Below are positions 11,284-23,240 of a stretch of DNA of 64,000 bases, in pieces (position 1 is the first letter of the stretch; every line of letters begins with the position of its first letter). The stretch spans positions 1,736,001 through 1,800,000 of the forward strand of contig VSJF01000002.1 in assembly GCA_009739215.1 (NCBI GenBank). Direction: 5' to 3'. The position numbers and the translations under genes were made by a program. The DNA comes from Floccularia luteovirens. Lineage: Eukaryota > Basidiomycota > Agaricomycetes > Agaricales > Squamanitaceae. The notes beneath the pieces are model-generated. The model was not told the origin of the DNA. It did no database searches and saw only the letters and a program-made list of their open reading frames with translations.

Positions 11284-14200
11284 ATGCCTGATACAGATGT
11301 CTCTAATGCCTCAGGTCCACTGGGTCCCCCCTCTTCAACTACTTGGAGACGGCAACGTCTGCTACATATCGGGACTTCTAATAGCATCGTGTCAGCAGGA
11401 TCTCCATCATTTGACTCGAGCTCTCCTCATTATGAGACCAGCGAACGATCTGTACCCGTTCGCCGGGCCACTGAGAACTCCTCCTTAAGCCAACAAGAAG
11501 ACTTATATACCTCATATGGAACGATACCGACGCGTCGCCGTTTATTTCACAAACTCTCGTTTAACGGCTTCTCGTCAGAGCGCAGTGCTCCAGAGGTTGA
11601 GAGTGCTGGCCAGCCTTCCATTCCCATCCCATCCAGCCCTATCAATTTCGCTGGCCTCAGAGAACATACATTTTCTCGGATCGACAGTAACAGTCATGAG
11701 CGTCCCATTACAGCATACGACGCACATCTCCAAACGAAGGCCGACGAAGAAGCAATGGCAGCGGCCGAAGTTAATGGCATCCGAGTTTGGTATTCATCCT
11801 TCTCTTCGATTGATTGGCTCCACGATGCAATAAAGGATTCTGTAAGATTTTCAAGGTTAAGAAAGCGTAGGTCAGTTCGCGGTCGCCTTCGTTTGGTTTT
11901 GGACAAAAGTCTTGGGTGGTTCATTGTCACAATTGTGGGATTCCTCACAGCTCTTGTCGCATTTTTTGTTGTACGCAGTGAACAGTGGCTGTTTGATACC
12001 AAAGAAGGCTACTGTCAGTCTGGGTGGTACAAAGCCAAAAGGTTTTGTTGTCCTAGCCCCGAAACCCCTCTAGGCTTAGAATTTGGACCACTAAAATCCG
12101 TATGCTCCTCGTGGAAAACATGGGACCAGGTCTTTGCACAAGGCAAAGGAGGCTCTAATGAGAAATTATTGGAATATATGTCATATACAATCATCGCTGT
12201 GAGTCAGCAAAAAAATCGAAGTACATGAAATTGGTCATTAACCTTTGTATCAGCTCACACTTGCATCACTCTCGAGCTTACTCACTATACATCTAACAAA
12301 TTCTACAACTTTTGTTACGCGCAAGGAGTCGGGGGTTCTTTCCCCTGACTTTCCAGTCAAGGGAAAAGGAAGTCCCCCCGAGTCGAATCGCAAGATTATG
12401 TATTATGTATGCTTCCTGCTGCTACCTCATTATTGCCACCTAACTCTCTGACATCGACTTCATAGGCTGCGGGAAGTGGTATTCCCGAAATTAAGACAAT
12501 CCTTTCCGGTTCGCACCGTTAAACTACCCTAATACCTATATGTGCCTAATGATCAAAGATTATAGGCTTCGTGATTCATGGATATCTAGGCGGTCGTACG
12601 CTATTTACAAAGTCAGTTGGGCTAGCCCTATCTGTAGCATCTGGACTATCCCTAGGCAAAGAAGGACCATTTGTCCATATTGCAAGCTGTATTGGAAATA
12701 TTGTAAGCCGCTTTGCCAGGAAATATGAAAATAATGAAGGTATGTTATGTTGATGCTACATAGATTCATTAACTATCCCCATTTATTACAGCCAAAAGGC
12801 GTGAAATTCTTAGTGCGGCTTGTGCAGCTGGTGTCGCAGTAGCATTCGGTGCCCCGATCGGTGGCACCCTGTTTAGCTTGGAAGAAGTCTCGTATTTCTT
12901 TCCCCCAAAAGTACATCCTTTTGCAACCTGCTTGGTACATTGATTAATTTCAATCACTGTCTTATAGGTGATGTGGAGAAGGCAAATTTCACGTGCACCA
13001 CGGTTGCATACACGTTATTGACACACAGGCTTTTTGTAGTTTCTTTTGTGCCATGATTGCGGCCATTACTCTTCGAATGCTTGACCCTTTTGGCACGGGA
13101 AAGCTAGTTCTATTCCAAGTCACGTATGACAAGGTACGTCTGCCTTTCTTTCCTTGCACCTAGTATCCCTCTTATGTCCAAGCCATTTAGGATTGGCATG
13201 CACAAGAATTACTACCGTTCCTTTTGTTGGGTTTGTTTGGGGTAAGCTCAAATAAATTAGGCTTGAAGATAAGTCTGATTCGGTGTCGGTTAGGGTTTAT
13301 ATGGCGCCTACTTCTCCAAATTCAACTATCGTTGGAGTAAGAATGTGCGCGAGAAAACGTGGTTTAAGAACCATCCTGTTGCAGAAGTTGCTATGGTATA
13401 TATAGCCCATTCATATCTTCTATTACCACTAACTATTAATTACAGATTACTTTCGTAACATCGGTACTTTGCTTCCTCAATCCATATACCAGGATGAGTG
13501 GGACGGAACTCGTTTATAACCTGTTCTCCGAATGTAGATCTAACTCAAACAACACTCATGGGGGCCTCTGTGTCGCTGATCCCGGCTCTTTTGAACAAGT
13601 CTGGCCAGTAGTTTATGCCATCTTGGTGGCCATGTTCGTTAAAGGGACTCTGACTGTTGTGACTTTTGGAATCAAACTACCTGCTGGGATCTTTATTCCA
13701 AGTCTTGGCGTTGGTGCATGTGCTGGTCGCATCTTTGGTATTGGGATGCAATGGTTGCAAAGACGGCACCCAAACACGCCCTTTCTTCCAGTGTGTGGGG
13801 ACACTGGGGACTGTATGTCCTCAGAACCACATTATTAATATATTAACTAACGCGGCATAAACAGGTATAGTCCCCGGATTGTATGCAATGGTTGGTGCGG
13901 CAGCAACTCTTTCTGGCGTGACAGTGAGTATACACTTCCAATTTGGTCATTCTGCATAATAACATTGAAACTCTAGCGAACGACCGTATCACTGGCTGTC
14001 ATAATGTTTGAGCTTACAGATACACTGACTTATGCTGTTCCCGTAATGCTCTCAGTACTCGTCGCAAAAACCGTTGCAGACGCGTTGGAGCCGAAAGGAA
14101 TATATGATCTAGTAATTGAACTTTCTCAACTGCCTTATCTTGATGCAAAACACGCATATGTATGGGGAAATCTGCAAATCGGTGATGTGGTGAGTGTTTT

Positions 14201-14904
14201 ACGACCTACGGTGCAGACAAGGCCAATTTCCATTTAATTATGATCAGACTTCCCGCGATGTCGAGGTCATAAGGCTCGATCACAAGAACACAGTCGAGAG
14301 CCTAAGGGACAAACTTGTTTATTTAATCACAAACGGGAATGGAGATAGTGGTTTCCCCATCCTTAAAAATGACACCGATGACGATAGTATGAGGATGGTG
14401 GGTTACATCGGCGCCAATGAACTCGAACATGCACTAAGTAAGGCTTAGATATATTTATCTTCATATCCAAACTAATTGCATATACCAGGTCTTGTTGCTG
14501 ACCACCACGATGAAGAAATCTACTTTCATACAACCTATTCTCATGATATGATTGCTTCGTCAATGTCGTCACTAGACACTCCTCACAATCCCAAACCTGA
14601 TCCTTTTGATTTCAGTATTTACATGGATCAGGTGCGTTAGAAATTTAACAATTTCTGCCGGTAAATGATGCCGAACTTTTGTAAACGAAGGCTCCTTTAA
14701 CAATGCAGAACAACTCACCTTTGGAATTACTGCATCAGTTTTTCGTAAAATTAGGAGCACGTTACGTTGTCATAACCGATACGGATGGTTTTTGTAAGTG
14801 ATACCTATTGCTTGACGTTGCAGTCCTGACGATACTATGCAGATGAAGGCGTCATTGATAAGAAGACTTGGTTAGCATTCCTCAGTGATCTCGAAGAGAA
14901 ATAG
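11284..14904 (+). CDS. CLC-family chloride channel / Cl-/H+ antiporter with CBS domains
   Basis: Membrane protein moving chloride, probably in Golgi, vacuole or plasma membrane (Gef1-like). A Ser-rich cytosolic N-terminus of about 200 residues is followed by the first helix ([20 protein letters not shown]) and the CLC selectivity motifs: [14 protein letters not shown] with the gating glutamate, and [17 protein letters not shown]. Two C-terminal CBS repeats end [20 protein letters not shown] and TAG. ATG 11284 is the first ATG in the open frame. Introns were joined at family-conserved places, and all but one use GT-AG. The exception, 12982-13039, uses a GC donor and restores [13 protein letters not shown]. 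The gating glutamate is compatible with exchange rather than pure channel activity. Confidence 0.93.
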
Positions 14905-15916
14905 GTTCACGATACCCCCATCTGATGTCATATGCATGTTCATTCAAAAAATTATTAATAGTGAACTCTGTTGTGTACATGTTTTCTTTGCATAAGAACT
15001 AAATACATACGCTTCCATGTGAATCAAATAAATAAGTGCACAGAAGAGGTAACATTGATGAAAATATGATTCTGCAACGTCAGAGCACCTATGGACTTTA
15101 TTTTCCGTTGTAAGTAACAACCATTTCCCTCCTAGATTAGTCTATCTATATCAATCTCAACAATCATATTACAATGTATTGACCAAGCTTAGCATTTACA
15201 GATCTGTTATATTACACAGCTACAGTAAACATCTAACGTATTAACCTTTGCTAGGACATGCTCGTGATAAGTGGTTTTCTATCCGAACCCTTCTAGTCGC
15301 GTAAGGAAGTCCTGCGATTAACGCCTGGTAGATTGACGTTTAAGGTACCAGTATCAAAGACTACCTTTTCAGCAATTCGCGACTGATATATAAAGTTGAC
15401 ACGCCGACTGTTTCTGTCTACGTAGCTCGTTTGATACGGATAGGTGGTCTTTCATGATCAAGGGATGTCATGCTTCTCAAAAGGCACCTAGAGCCGCTGC
15501 AATGACTTGTCTACCGTTGTCATCCGTTCAGTGAATCAATCATTAAATGCGTTAAAGGCTCGATAGATAAACGCTGTCTGGTCCGTAAGCAACCATGGAG
15601 CCCTAAATATGATCCTTTGCGACATCATAAGCTACAGACCAGATAGTCACCTCAGAGTTCAGCCGTGCATCGAATAATTCTTTGACTGCTGAAGCGCTGA
15701 TCACCCAGCAACCTCATTGTCGTACCAGTTATAAGTAACCACATATGTGCTTCCAGGACTTCCAGTGTTTTGCGCACGGAAAGCGTTCACAGTATTTGTG
15801 GTAGTCTCAGTTGGGGAAAAGCGATGCCAAAGACATTGTAAATATTTGGCTCACATGCAAACATCCACAATCTCAAATCAATGCAGGACCATCTTGCCTC
15901 CATAGTATCTTAAAAA
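14905..15916. other. 1.0 kb gap between CLC and SMD3 genes
   Basis: I see no recognisable gene here. On the minus strand, coding-like open stretches occur in different frames between about 15293 and 15835, including a 53-codon stretch ending at 15293. They are broken by stops, have no certain start, and could be chance or a decayed gene. A 7-bp inverted pair AGTCGCG/CGCGACT (15295-15301 and 15378-15384) lies inside. The right end must hold the SMD3 promoter. Confidence 0.4.
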
Positions 15917-16587
15917 ATGGCGAACGCAGGCTTAGGTGTTCCCGTAAAGCTATTACATGAATCCTTGGGGCATATAATCACCGTGGAGCTCAAAACTGGT
16001 CAACTCTATAGAGGAAAACTCGCTGAAGGTATGAATAAACTGATCTCCAAATTATTTCTTTTGTTGACCCTACTCTTTTCACAGCCGAAGATAATCTGAA
16101 TATTTCTCTTAAAGACATAACTGTTACCGGACGGGACGGTCGCGTTTCTCAGCTGGATCAAGTGTATATTCGGGGGAGCATGATTCGTTTCTTCATTGTA
16201 CCAGATATGTTACAAAATGCTCCGATGTAAGCCCAACATTTGTCGATTCCATCGCATTGGTGGATCAGTTTCCAGGCCCGTATATATCTAACACCTTCGA
16301 TCAATCAGGTTCAAACGGGTTGGCCCGAATGCGATGAGAGGGAGGGGTATCGGTACAGCACGTGGACGTGCAACCATCATGAGGGGTGCGTATTTGCCTC
16401 TTATCTTCTCTTCCGAGGGGTCCATCACTAACTTACCAAAATTGATCTTCCTAATCTACCTTACAGCAAATGGTGCGTGGTGCTCGAAGGGACAATTTTA
16501 TTCAATGCTAACTTTCGCTTCTTATTCTTCCCACTAGCTCGGCGTGGTCGTGGAGTCGCACCTGTTGCTCGTGGCATCAGGAGATAA
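15917..16587 (+). CDS. SMD3: Small nuclear ribonucleoprotein Sm D3
   Basis: Core component of the heptameric Sm ring on the U1, U2, U4 and U5 snRNAs. The Sm1 motif ([17 protein letters not shown]) and the Sm2 motif ([17 protein letters not shown]) are complete, and an Arg/Gly-rich tail follows. Introns: one after KLAE, one after APM, and two flanking a 6-nt exon at 16467-16472. With that microexon the tail reads ATIMRANARRGRG, the form I expect for fungal Sm D3; without it the frame is kept but two residues are lost. Ends VARGIRR and TAA. About 125 residues, as expected. Identification is secure; use of the microexon is inferred. Confidence 0.95.
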
Positions 16588-17790
16588 AGGCTCTTTGGTA
16601 CTTGGGACAGCACCGCACCTACTTAACCACATGTAACATTCAAAAGCAGACCGAGGGATGTTTGCGCCAGCGTTGGTTGTCACTGTATCTTGTATTTTTG
16701 TTGTTGTAGGCTCCAAGGTGCTTAACACTTATCCGAGAATCGTTGATGTTTTGTGGTTGAAAATACCAACTTGGCCAGTGGTCTAATGAAATATGGATAG
16801 AAAGGCAGTACCGGCCATAGACAATAGATCCCCTTGTTCTTGGCGTCCGATAGAGAGCATGTGGCCGGAAGCCTTGCAATGTTCATGCAGAACGTCATAA
16901 CACATAGGGCTTCGCAATCTATATAAAAAATTGGGGTGTGTCAGTGCTGAGACATCAGAAAACGATCATGCTTATTCAATGATTGGTAGAATGATATGGT
17001 ACAGAACCCGAGGGACATGGACAAAGTCATTGCAGGAATCGATATCCAGAATGAGTTTAGATGGGTGTGGAAAGAAATTCGCTATCGGCGGTTTTGAACA
17101 TGTATTAATATTATCCGACATACGGGTACATCTCATCGCCTAACGCCCAGTTCTTATACGTGGGACAAACAATCCATCATTCCTAAGCTATTAAATTTGA
17201 ATTCTTACCCAGGTCAATACACATAATCGCATGTGAATCAAAGGCACATCAAGTAGTTTAACATCGGCGTCGATTCTGGGATGAAACAGAACGTCGGGTG
17301 TGTTGATCCCCGCGTCCTATTACTTACGCATCTTAAAATCGATTTGAAATCGGCTTGCAATAGTTTATACATACGAGTCTAATCTGAACAAGTTTTACCA
17401 TTGATAAGAAAGTGATTAAACGTGTCCAAGAACGAGGAATTCAACCTGTGCGGAGAGCCAGGATTACACAAGGATCGAACCCCTGGATATCAAGCCAAGA
17501 CATTCAGAGAAGTATGTGTCGTAAAGGTAAGAGTAATGAGTGTATTGGAATTGTTGTGTCGTCTCCGCGGTGTAGTAAATGGAGGTAAAAATTGGTAATA
17601 GAACAATATATACATGTATTGTTTGTTACAAGTCAAAAAACATGAGTATGACTTAGGGTGTTGATACGTGATCTTGTGGACTGCAGGGACCCAATGATCA
17701 CTGAGGTTTCCCGGTGACGACACTATTCTATGTCTCCAGTGCCACGGTTTGAGGTATTTTATGGTAAGGCACTTTGTGTTTCGGAAGTTT
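16588..17790. other. 1.2 kb convergent intergenic region
   Basis: This gap lies between the convergent 3' ends of SMD3 and SDHAF4. Only short open frames without recognisable motifs are present. On the minus strand around 17464-17483 a T-arm/B-box-like sequence (GGTTCGATCC flanked by a 5-bp stem) occurs, but I find no matching D-arm, anticodon arm or acceptor stem. Confidence 0.4.
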
Positions 17791-18090
17791 CTAGAAATCG
17801 GAAACTCTGCCCTTGAAGCTCCAATCTCCAGCTGAATGCTCTGCCCAGCGATTGACAGGCTCTGATTTTGGACCACCCTTTTCGCCTGTAAGTGGGTTTG
17901 TGTCACCCTCAAATTGAGGTTTTACAGGTGTTGGTGCATCAGGATGCAATTGAGTGGAGGCAAGGGGGGTAGTGTTGGCCTTGCGGACGAGATTTTCAAA
18001 TTCTCGTTGTTGAGCCGGAGGTAATGGAGGAGGAGAAGGCCGGTTAATAGACATGAAGCGACGGGGAAGAGAACGGAAGAAGACAGACAT
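17791..18090 (-). CDS. Succinate dehydrogenase assembly factor 4 (SDHAF4/Sdh8, DUF1674)
   Basis: Mitochondrial matrix chaperone that protects flavinylated Sdh1 during complex II assembly. The intronless 99-codon frame starts with a basic, Ser/Arg-rich stretch typical of a mitochondrial presequence (FFRSLPRRFMSINR). It ends in the conserved DUF1674 signature: NPLTGEKGGPKSEPVNRW, then DWSFKGRVSDF at the very C-terminus. The KGRVSDF ending is diagnostic. Its 5' end faces away from the Zn2Cys6 gene 124 bp to the right. Confidence 0.93.
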   Translation of the reverse strand: MSVFFRSLPRRFMSINRPSPPPLPPAQQREFENLVRKANTTPLASTQLHPDAPTPVKPQFEGDTNPLTGEKGGPKSEPVNRWAEHSAGDWSFKGRVSDF

Positions 18091-18214
18091 TGAGAGGCAT
18101 AGATATTCCCACGCTTAATAAACCGGGGCGGATCAGCCGTTTACGTAACAGGGACAAGTATTATTAGGGCTGCTGAGTCTCTCTTTCTTGCAGCTTTCAA
18201 GTTTCTACCTTTCC

Positions 18215-21200
18215 ATGCAGCTCCACAACTCCCCCTCTTCCTCCACTCTTCCTTTACAATTAAGAAAGAGTAGAAAAAAAGAAAGAGCTTGTGATGCCTG
18301 TCGTCGTCGCAAAACTAAATGCGATGGGCCCTGGGCCAGAGACAATATCTGTACAAACTGCATCCAAACTCACAAATCTTGTACTTATGTGTAAGTTATG
18401 CTATGATCAATATGCATATATACTCATCTACCCATTCTTTTCTTTTCTCCTTTTCTCTACCCTTTAGTGAAGTGTCCAAACCACGAGGGCCTCCCAAAGC
18501 GTTAGATTCGACAAATCTATGCATGTTATTCCTAATTCTGACTGGTGGTATTTTATCTAGATATATCACTAGTTTGGAAGATAAACTTGAAAAGTTGGAG
18601 GCAATGTTGAAGCAGGTATGCTTATAAATAACCCCCCTTTCTTCGATCTTTATTTGTCGAAATATTAGCAGCCCAACTCACCCGACAAACATTATTTAGT
18701 TGCGGCCCAACGTTGATTTTTCTGACCATCTTGGTCCTCCAGTCATCCGAGGCTCTTGGAAAACGGCTGAAAAAGGGCTCAAGTCAAATACGTCGCGTAA
18801 AGATATACGCACTCTAGCCCCTTCGAACCAAGCAGGAAATGTCTTGAATCCTACTCCCCTCATTTCACCTGTCTCACCAAACCAAATGATCGCGAAAAAG
18901 TGCACTTCCGAAATGAACGTTCTCCCGATAGTGCGAACGACCCACCTAATGTTTGATATCACATCGCGCAATAGACATATGGAGTATAGAAACACTCATG
19001 GTCCTGATGAAAATTCATCATCTGAGGATTCTTCCTTGATGTCAGACACTGATGATATGTTAGATAGCTCAGTCGGAGGGCGTACAAAGCCTCCACTTAG
19101 TGCAACAAACAGCATTCCTGGAGAAGAGACGCCAGCACGGTTTCATGGAAGAAGCAGCGCGGCAGGGCTCATAGAAGCTACAAGAAAGTTCAAGTGCATG
19201 CATATGCAACAAAATATGGTCCATACCATGTCTAAACCGCTGAAAGGCGCGTCAAGTTCCAGCTTGTCCTCAACTCGACGACAGGAGTTTTGGCGTTCAC
19301 CAAGAGTGAGTTCTCTTTTTTTTTGGTTCTCTCCTATTTTGGTATTTCCAATGATATTTTTCAAATAGTGGGAACTAGTGTACGAAGGTTATCATATTGA
19401 TTCTCCTGACGTCCTGCCCTCCATAATCAGACAGTTCCCCCCCGATGACCTGGCGCAAAGCCTCATAAATCTGTATTTTCTTCACATAAATTCATATTTC
19501 CCTCTTCTACACTCGCAGACATTTTTGCGGCAATGGAAAGAGATGCTGCATCACCATGACATCTGGTTTGCCTGTGTTTGTGTATCCATTTTCGCGGTCG
19601 CAAGCAGATGGAGTAATGATCCTCGTATTCTCCCTGAGGGAGCAATATCAGAAACTGGAGAGAAAAACTGGAAGAAAGCTGGATTTCAATACTTCGAGAT
19701 AGGTGTTAGTGAGTAGCTTATGTTGATTCGTGCTACTATCTCATAGGCTGACTATGAATAGAAATTCACCGAACGAGAAGAAGTTTATTTTATCCTGCCA
19801 CTCTATTTGAGATCCAGACATTCACCGTAAGTGCCCTAATTTTAACACAGATCATCTGAGTAGATTCAAATACACTGATCGACAGCTCTTGTCCATGTTC
19901 CTCCGCGGGACAGAAAGCTTCCCGGCAGCTGCAATCTTCGTCAGTGTAGGCCTACGTAAAGCACAAGACATAGGCGCACATCGCAAGAAAATATATCGCG
20001 ATAGACCCAATGCTGATGATGAATTGTGGAAGCGCGCCTTCTGGCACCTGGTCGTGTTCGATCGAATTGGTAACGCTAGCCTTGGTAGGCCAGGGGGGTT
20101 AGCGGAAGAAGAGTTAGTAGTGTGTTTGCTTGTCAGATATCATCTAACTGATTACGAAATAGCTTTGATTTGGACTTGCCTCTCGAGGTGGATGATGAAT
20201 ACTGGGAAATAGAAGATCATGCTCTGAGATTCAAGCAACCAGACGGAAAACCTTCTAATATAACTGCTTTCAATCAATTCATAAAGCTTACGCAAATAAC
20301 GGCCTTCACGATGAGAACTGTGGTACGCTCTTCACTTCCTCACTTATTTATAGAAAATCTTTAAATGCTGTGTCAACAGTATGCCATTGATAAGTCCAAA
20401 GTCTTTCTTGGCACGGCCTCTGCCGCGGATTGGCAAGAAGAAGTAATGAAGCAGCTAAATCTAGCCATGGCAGAGTGGCCGGAAGAAGTACCAGATCATC
20501 GTTCGTACTCCTCGAATACTATTCGATATCAGTCTACTGACTGTGGGTTGGCGATCTTCAGTCAAATGGTCCCCTGATCTGGGAGATACACTCTTTGCTA
20601 ACCAGTCAGCTACAATATATACGCTGTATCACTGGAACGAGATGCTCATTTACCGGCCATTCATAACTGCGAGATCGAGTTCCCCCATGGAGAAAGCTCC
20701 ACAATACCACGAGGATAGTATCGCCGCGCCGCTGTCCTTACATGCTTTTGAAACCTGTGTCAATGCTGCTAGGGCATGCGCACGTATCTTTGAAAACAGA
20801 ATGCAGTATGAGTTATCAAATACACCGAACCTCCTCAATGTTGCACAGGTTTCCGCTGCGTTACTTATCTTCATTGCTTGGAATTTGAAAGTGCAACGAA
20901 CATCAGAACAAGGCGATCCTACCTGGCTGAAAGTTAAAGAGCCTTCTGTAACAAAAAGGATCGACGTTCTTCTTCGCGACACACATATATGTCTCAATGT
21001 TCTAGAATTAGGGAAAGCCAAGTGGGAGTTTGTCGCACCCGTTCTGTACGTATTTTTATATGCTAGCCACCATCAGAGATTAATTTCTATATCCTCCCAT
21101 TACACAGTGAAAAAATTATCGAATCTATGCCTACCAACGATGATGATGATGGTGATGTTGCTCAAACTGCATCAAAATCCTTCACAGAAAAGCTAGACAC

Positions 21201-21864
21201 CTTTACGAGAAATGGGTCATGCAGACCTAAGGACTTCACGAGTCAACAAATTGCATTACCCCAGCTCAGTCATGTAAACCTTAAAAATACTCCACATATC
21301 AGCTCCTATCCAGGTCGACGAGAGTCGACAGGCAAAGTACTCTCTCAGGAATACAATCCGCTGCCCACTGGCCAGTTACAACCACCTTCGTACGACGGAC
21401 CACAACAGTCCTTGCTTGCAGATTCTTGTCAAGTGTCATTTTCACCAAATTCAACAAGAATGCGTGCCAATTCTGCTGCTTCCCTTCCCACTACGTCTTT
21501 GGCAAAAAGTTCCGTGCCATACACAAACAACTCTATGAGAAGAACATCATACCCGAATGTTATCGCTATGGACAAAGGGATGCACCCGGAAACACCTCAA
21601 GGGATGGGGGGAAATATTCCATTCGATTCGTTATCAAAAGACGGCGTGATGGTGAATGATCATGTCTCAAAAATGCACACAGGTTATGGCTATGGGTATT
21701 CTGGTGATCGCCTGCTATGCACAGAAAATCTACCCTTGTTTCATCACACACAAAACCATTGTGGCGAATCCAAGGCTATGCAGGGTCTAGGTGTTGACGA
21801 AGGTGGCATTTATGACACAGAGCTGAGGTCCATATCTATCTTTAAGTTTAGGCGAATCTTCTAA
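18215..21864 (+). CDS. Zn2Cys6 transcription factor with fungal-specific TF domain
   Basis: Nuclear regulator, target unknown. The N-terminal zinc cluster is RACDACRRRKTKCDGPWA with a long loop, then CTNCIQTHKSC. Exons join to EVSKPRGPPKA and a short coiled coil (YITSLEDKLEKLEAMLKQ). A Ser-rich linker of about 220 residues follows, then the middle homology region (PF04082 type): LINLYFLHINSYFPLLHSQTF, FACVCVSIFAVASRW, AFWHLVVFDRIGNASLGRP. A long Ser/Pro/Gln-rich tail ends FRRIF. The ATG at 18215 gives a short basic leader; an upstream in-frame region lacks an ATG. About nine short introns. The layout resembles basidiomycete XlnR-like or sugar-responsive regulators, but specificity cannot be read from this. 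Confidence 0.85.
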
Positions 21865-22185
21865 CCCTCTTTGTTATAGGTTAAAAAGTTGGGAGCCCAA
21901 TCGTTAATCCTTCCATGTGTAAAATGATCCCTCATAATTGCAGCGATATTGGACGGATTGAATCTGTTACACAGGAAATGAGAAGGAACAATACAACAGT
22001 ATATATATCGGTGAAACCCTATAGTTCAGCAACATACAAAAGATTTATTATAGTTCTAAACTTTCTGTACTCTCGTATATAGATCGATACAAGACATGAC
22101 AAGTAGGATAATTTTGGTATCATACATGTGTAGAAGAGGTTTACTGCGTTATGACATATCTAGAAACACTTGATTGTAATCAAGT
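21865..22185. other. Convergent intergenic region
   Basis: This 321-base gap separates the convergent 3' ends of the Zn2Cys6 gene and NSA2. It is AT-rich and probably consists of overlapping 3' UTRs. No gene is visible. Confidence 0.5.
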
Positions 22186-23240
22186 TCACACCACTTTATC
22201 GAAGCATGAATCAGTATTAGTGAATGATGTGTAAATATGCAAAACGGCGTACGAAGAACAGCATTTATACACCCATCATTCTCCGGGTTATTTGTGACCT
22301 GAGCATATTTTCCAAATACAACTTTGCCACCAGTGGTCACCATACCCAGTTCCGAGACGTTGACTTCAATGACAGTTCCCTTTGTAAGCACTCCGAGCTG
22401 TGTATACATCGGTGATTGGGGATTTTTCTTGACCCCGAGTATCTGCAGTTGGAAGGTGGCTTTGAGATCAGCTGTAGAGATTATGGTCAAAAAGACATGT
22501 CATAAACTGAAGGAATCACTTACGATGTGTAACATTTGCCTTTTTATATCTTAGAGCCATAGGTCGAATAAACCTTTCCATTTTTACAGGTTTTCTGGTA
22601 AATCCTTCCCCAACAAAAGTTGCTTTGGTGACCATACGTTTCCAGGCCTTACTCTTACTCTTTCCCGTCTTCATTACCTTGAACATCTCGTCCTCGGCAA
22701 TGCCGCGAACCTTGGGAAGGGGAACGGCATATTTTGCAGCCTTGTCTTTTCGTTTCTGCTTGATAGCGCTCGAAAGTGCCTTAGCGTCTTTCTGACCCTC
22801 ACGGTCAAGCAAAAAGGTTGGTAGAGCACCATCAGGGATAGCGCCAGAATCAGCCTGCTTGACATTTCGTTCGTCGTGCGCACGAAGGGTTTTTTTCATC
22901 TGAACTTTCTCTGCATGTCTCTTGGCGTGGAGGAGCTTAGCTTTTATGCCGAAGGCTTTTTGTGCGATAGCAGATGAACGATGGACTGAACGGGCTTCAC
23001 GTTTACGCCTGACAATGATGAATCAGCTGGAGTACGGAATAACCTGAAGTTGATGGTACAGACTTCCGTTCTAAATAATCAAATCTCCTTCCGTGGCGCT
23101 TGATATGCTCTTCAATGTATTCATTCTGTTACATATTTGAGTTGAATTCCTAATTAGTCGTAGATAACGTACCTGAGGCTAAAGAGCAAAAATCTTTTCA
23201 GTGAACAATAAGGTGCTCAGAATGCAAAAAGACTCACCAT
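22186..23240 (-). CDS. NSA2: Ribosome biogenesis protein NSA2
   Basis: Nucleolar factor needed for 27S pre-rRNA processing and 60S maturation. Identification rests on near-continuous match to the conserved family: [85 protein letters not shown], and [13 protein letters not shown]. The N-terminus needs a first exon of only ATG (23238-23240), a 6-nt exon encoding Pro-Gln (23173-23178), and then NEYIEEH; the result [10 protein letters not shown] is the family's invariant start. The C-terminus needs an intron before an 8-nt exon giving the family ending NAVLLV and TGA (22186-22188). Introns are otherwise about 50-60 nt. Confidence 0.95.

Noticed and set aside
15295..15384. Structured RNA suggested by the AGTCGCG/CGCGACT inverted pair
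   Set aside because: A single 7-bp pair with a 76-nt loop is expected by chance in a window of this size; no further helices were seen.
15690..15760. Glyceraldehyde-3-phosphate dehydrogenase fragment suggested by NWYDNE on the minus strand
   Set aside because: Only five residues match the WYDNE motif, and the flanking residues are unlike GAPDH in all frames; probably coincidence.
17440..17560. Minus-strand tRNA gene suggested by GGTTCGATCC with a T-stem
   Set aside because: No A box, anticodon arm or pairing acceptor stem could be found within the right distance, so it is not a tRNA gene.
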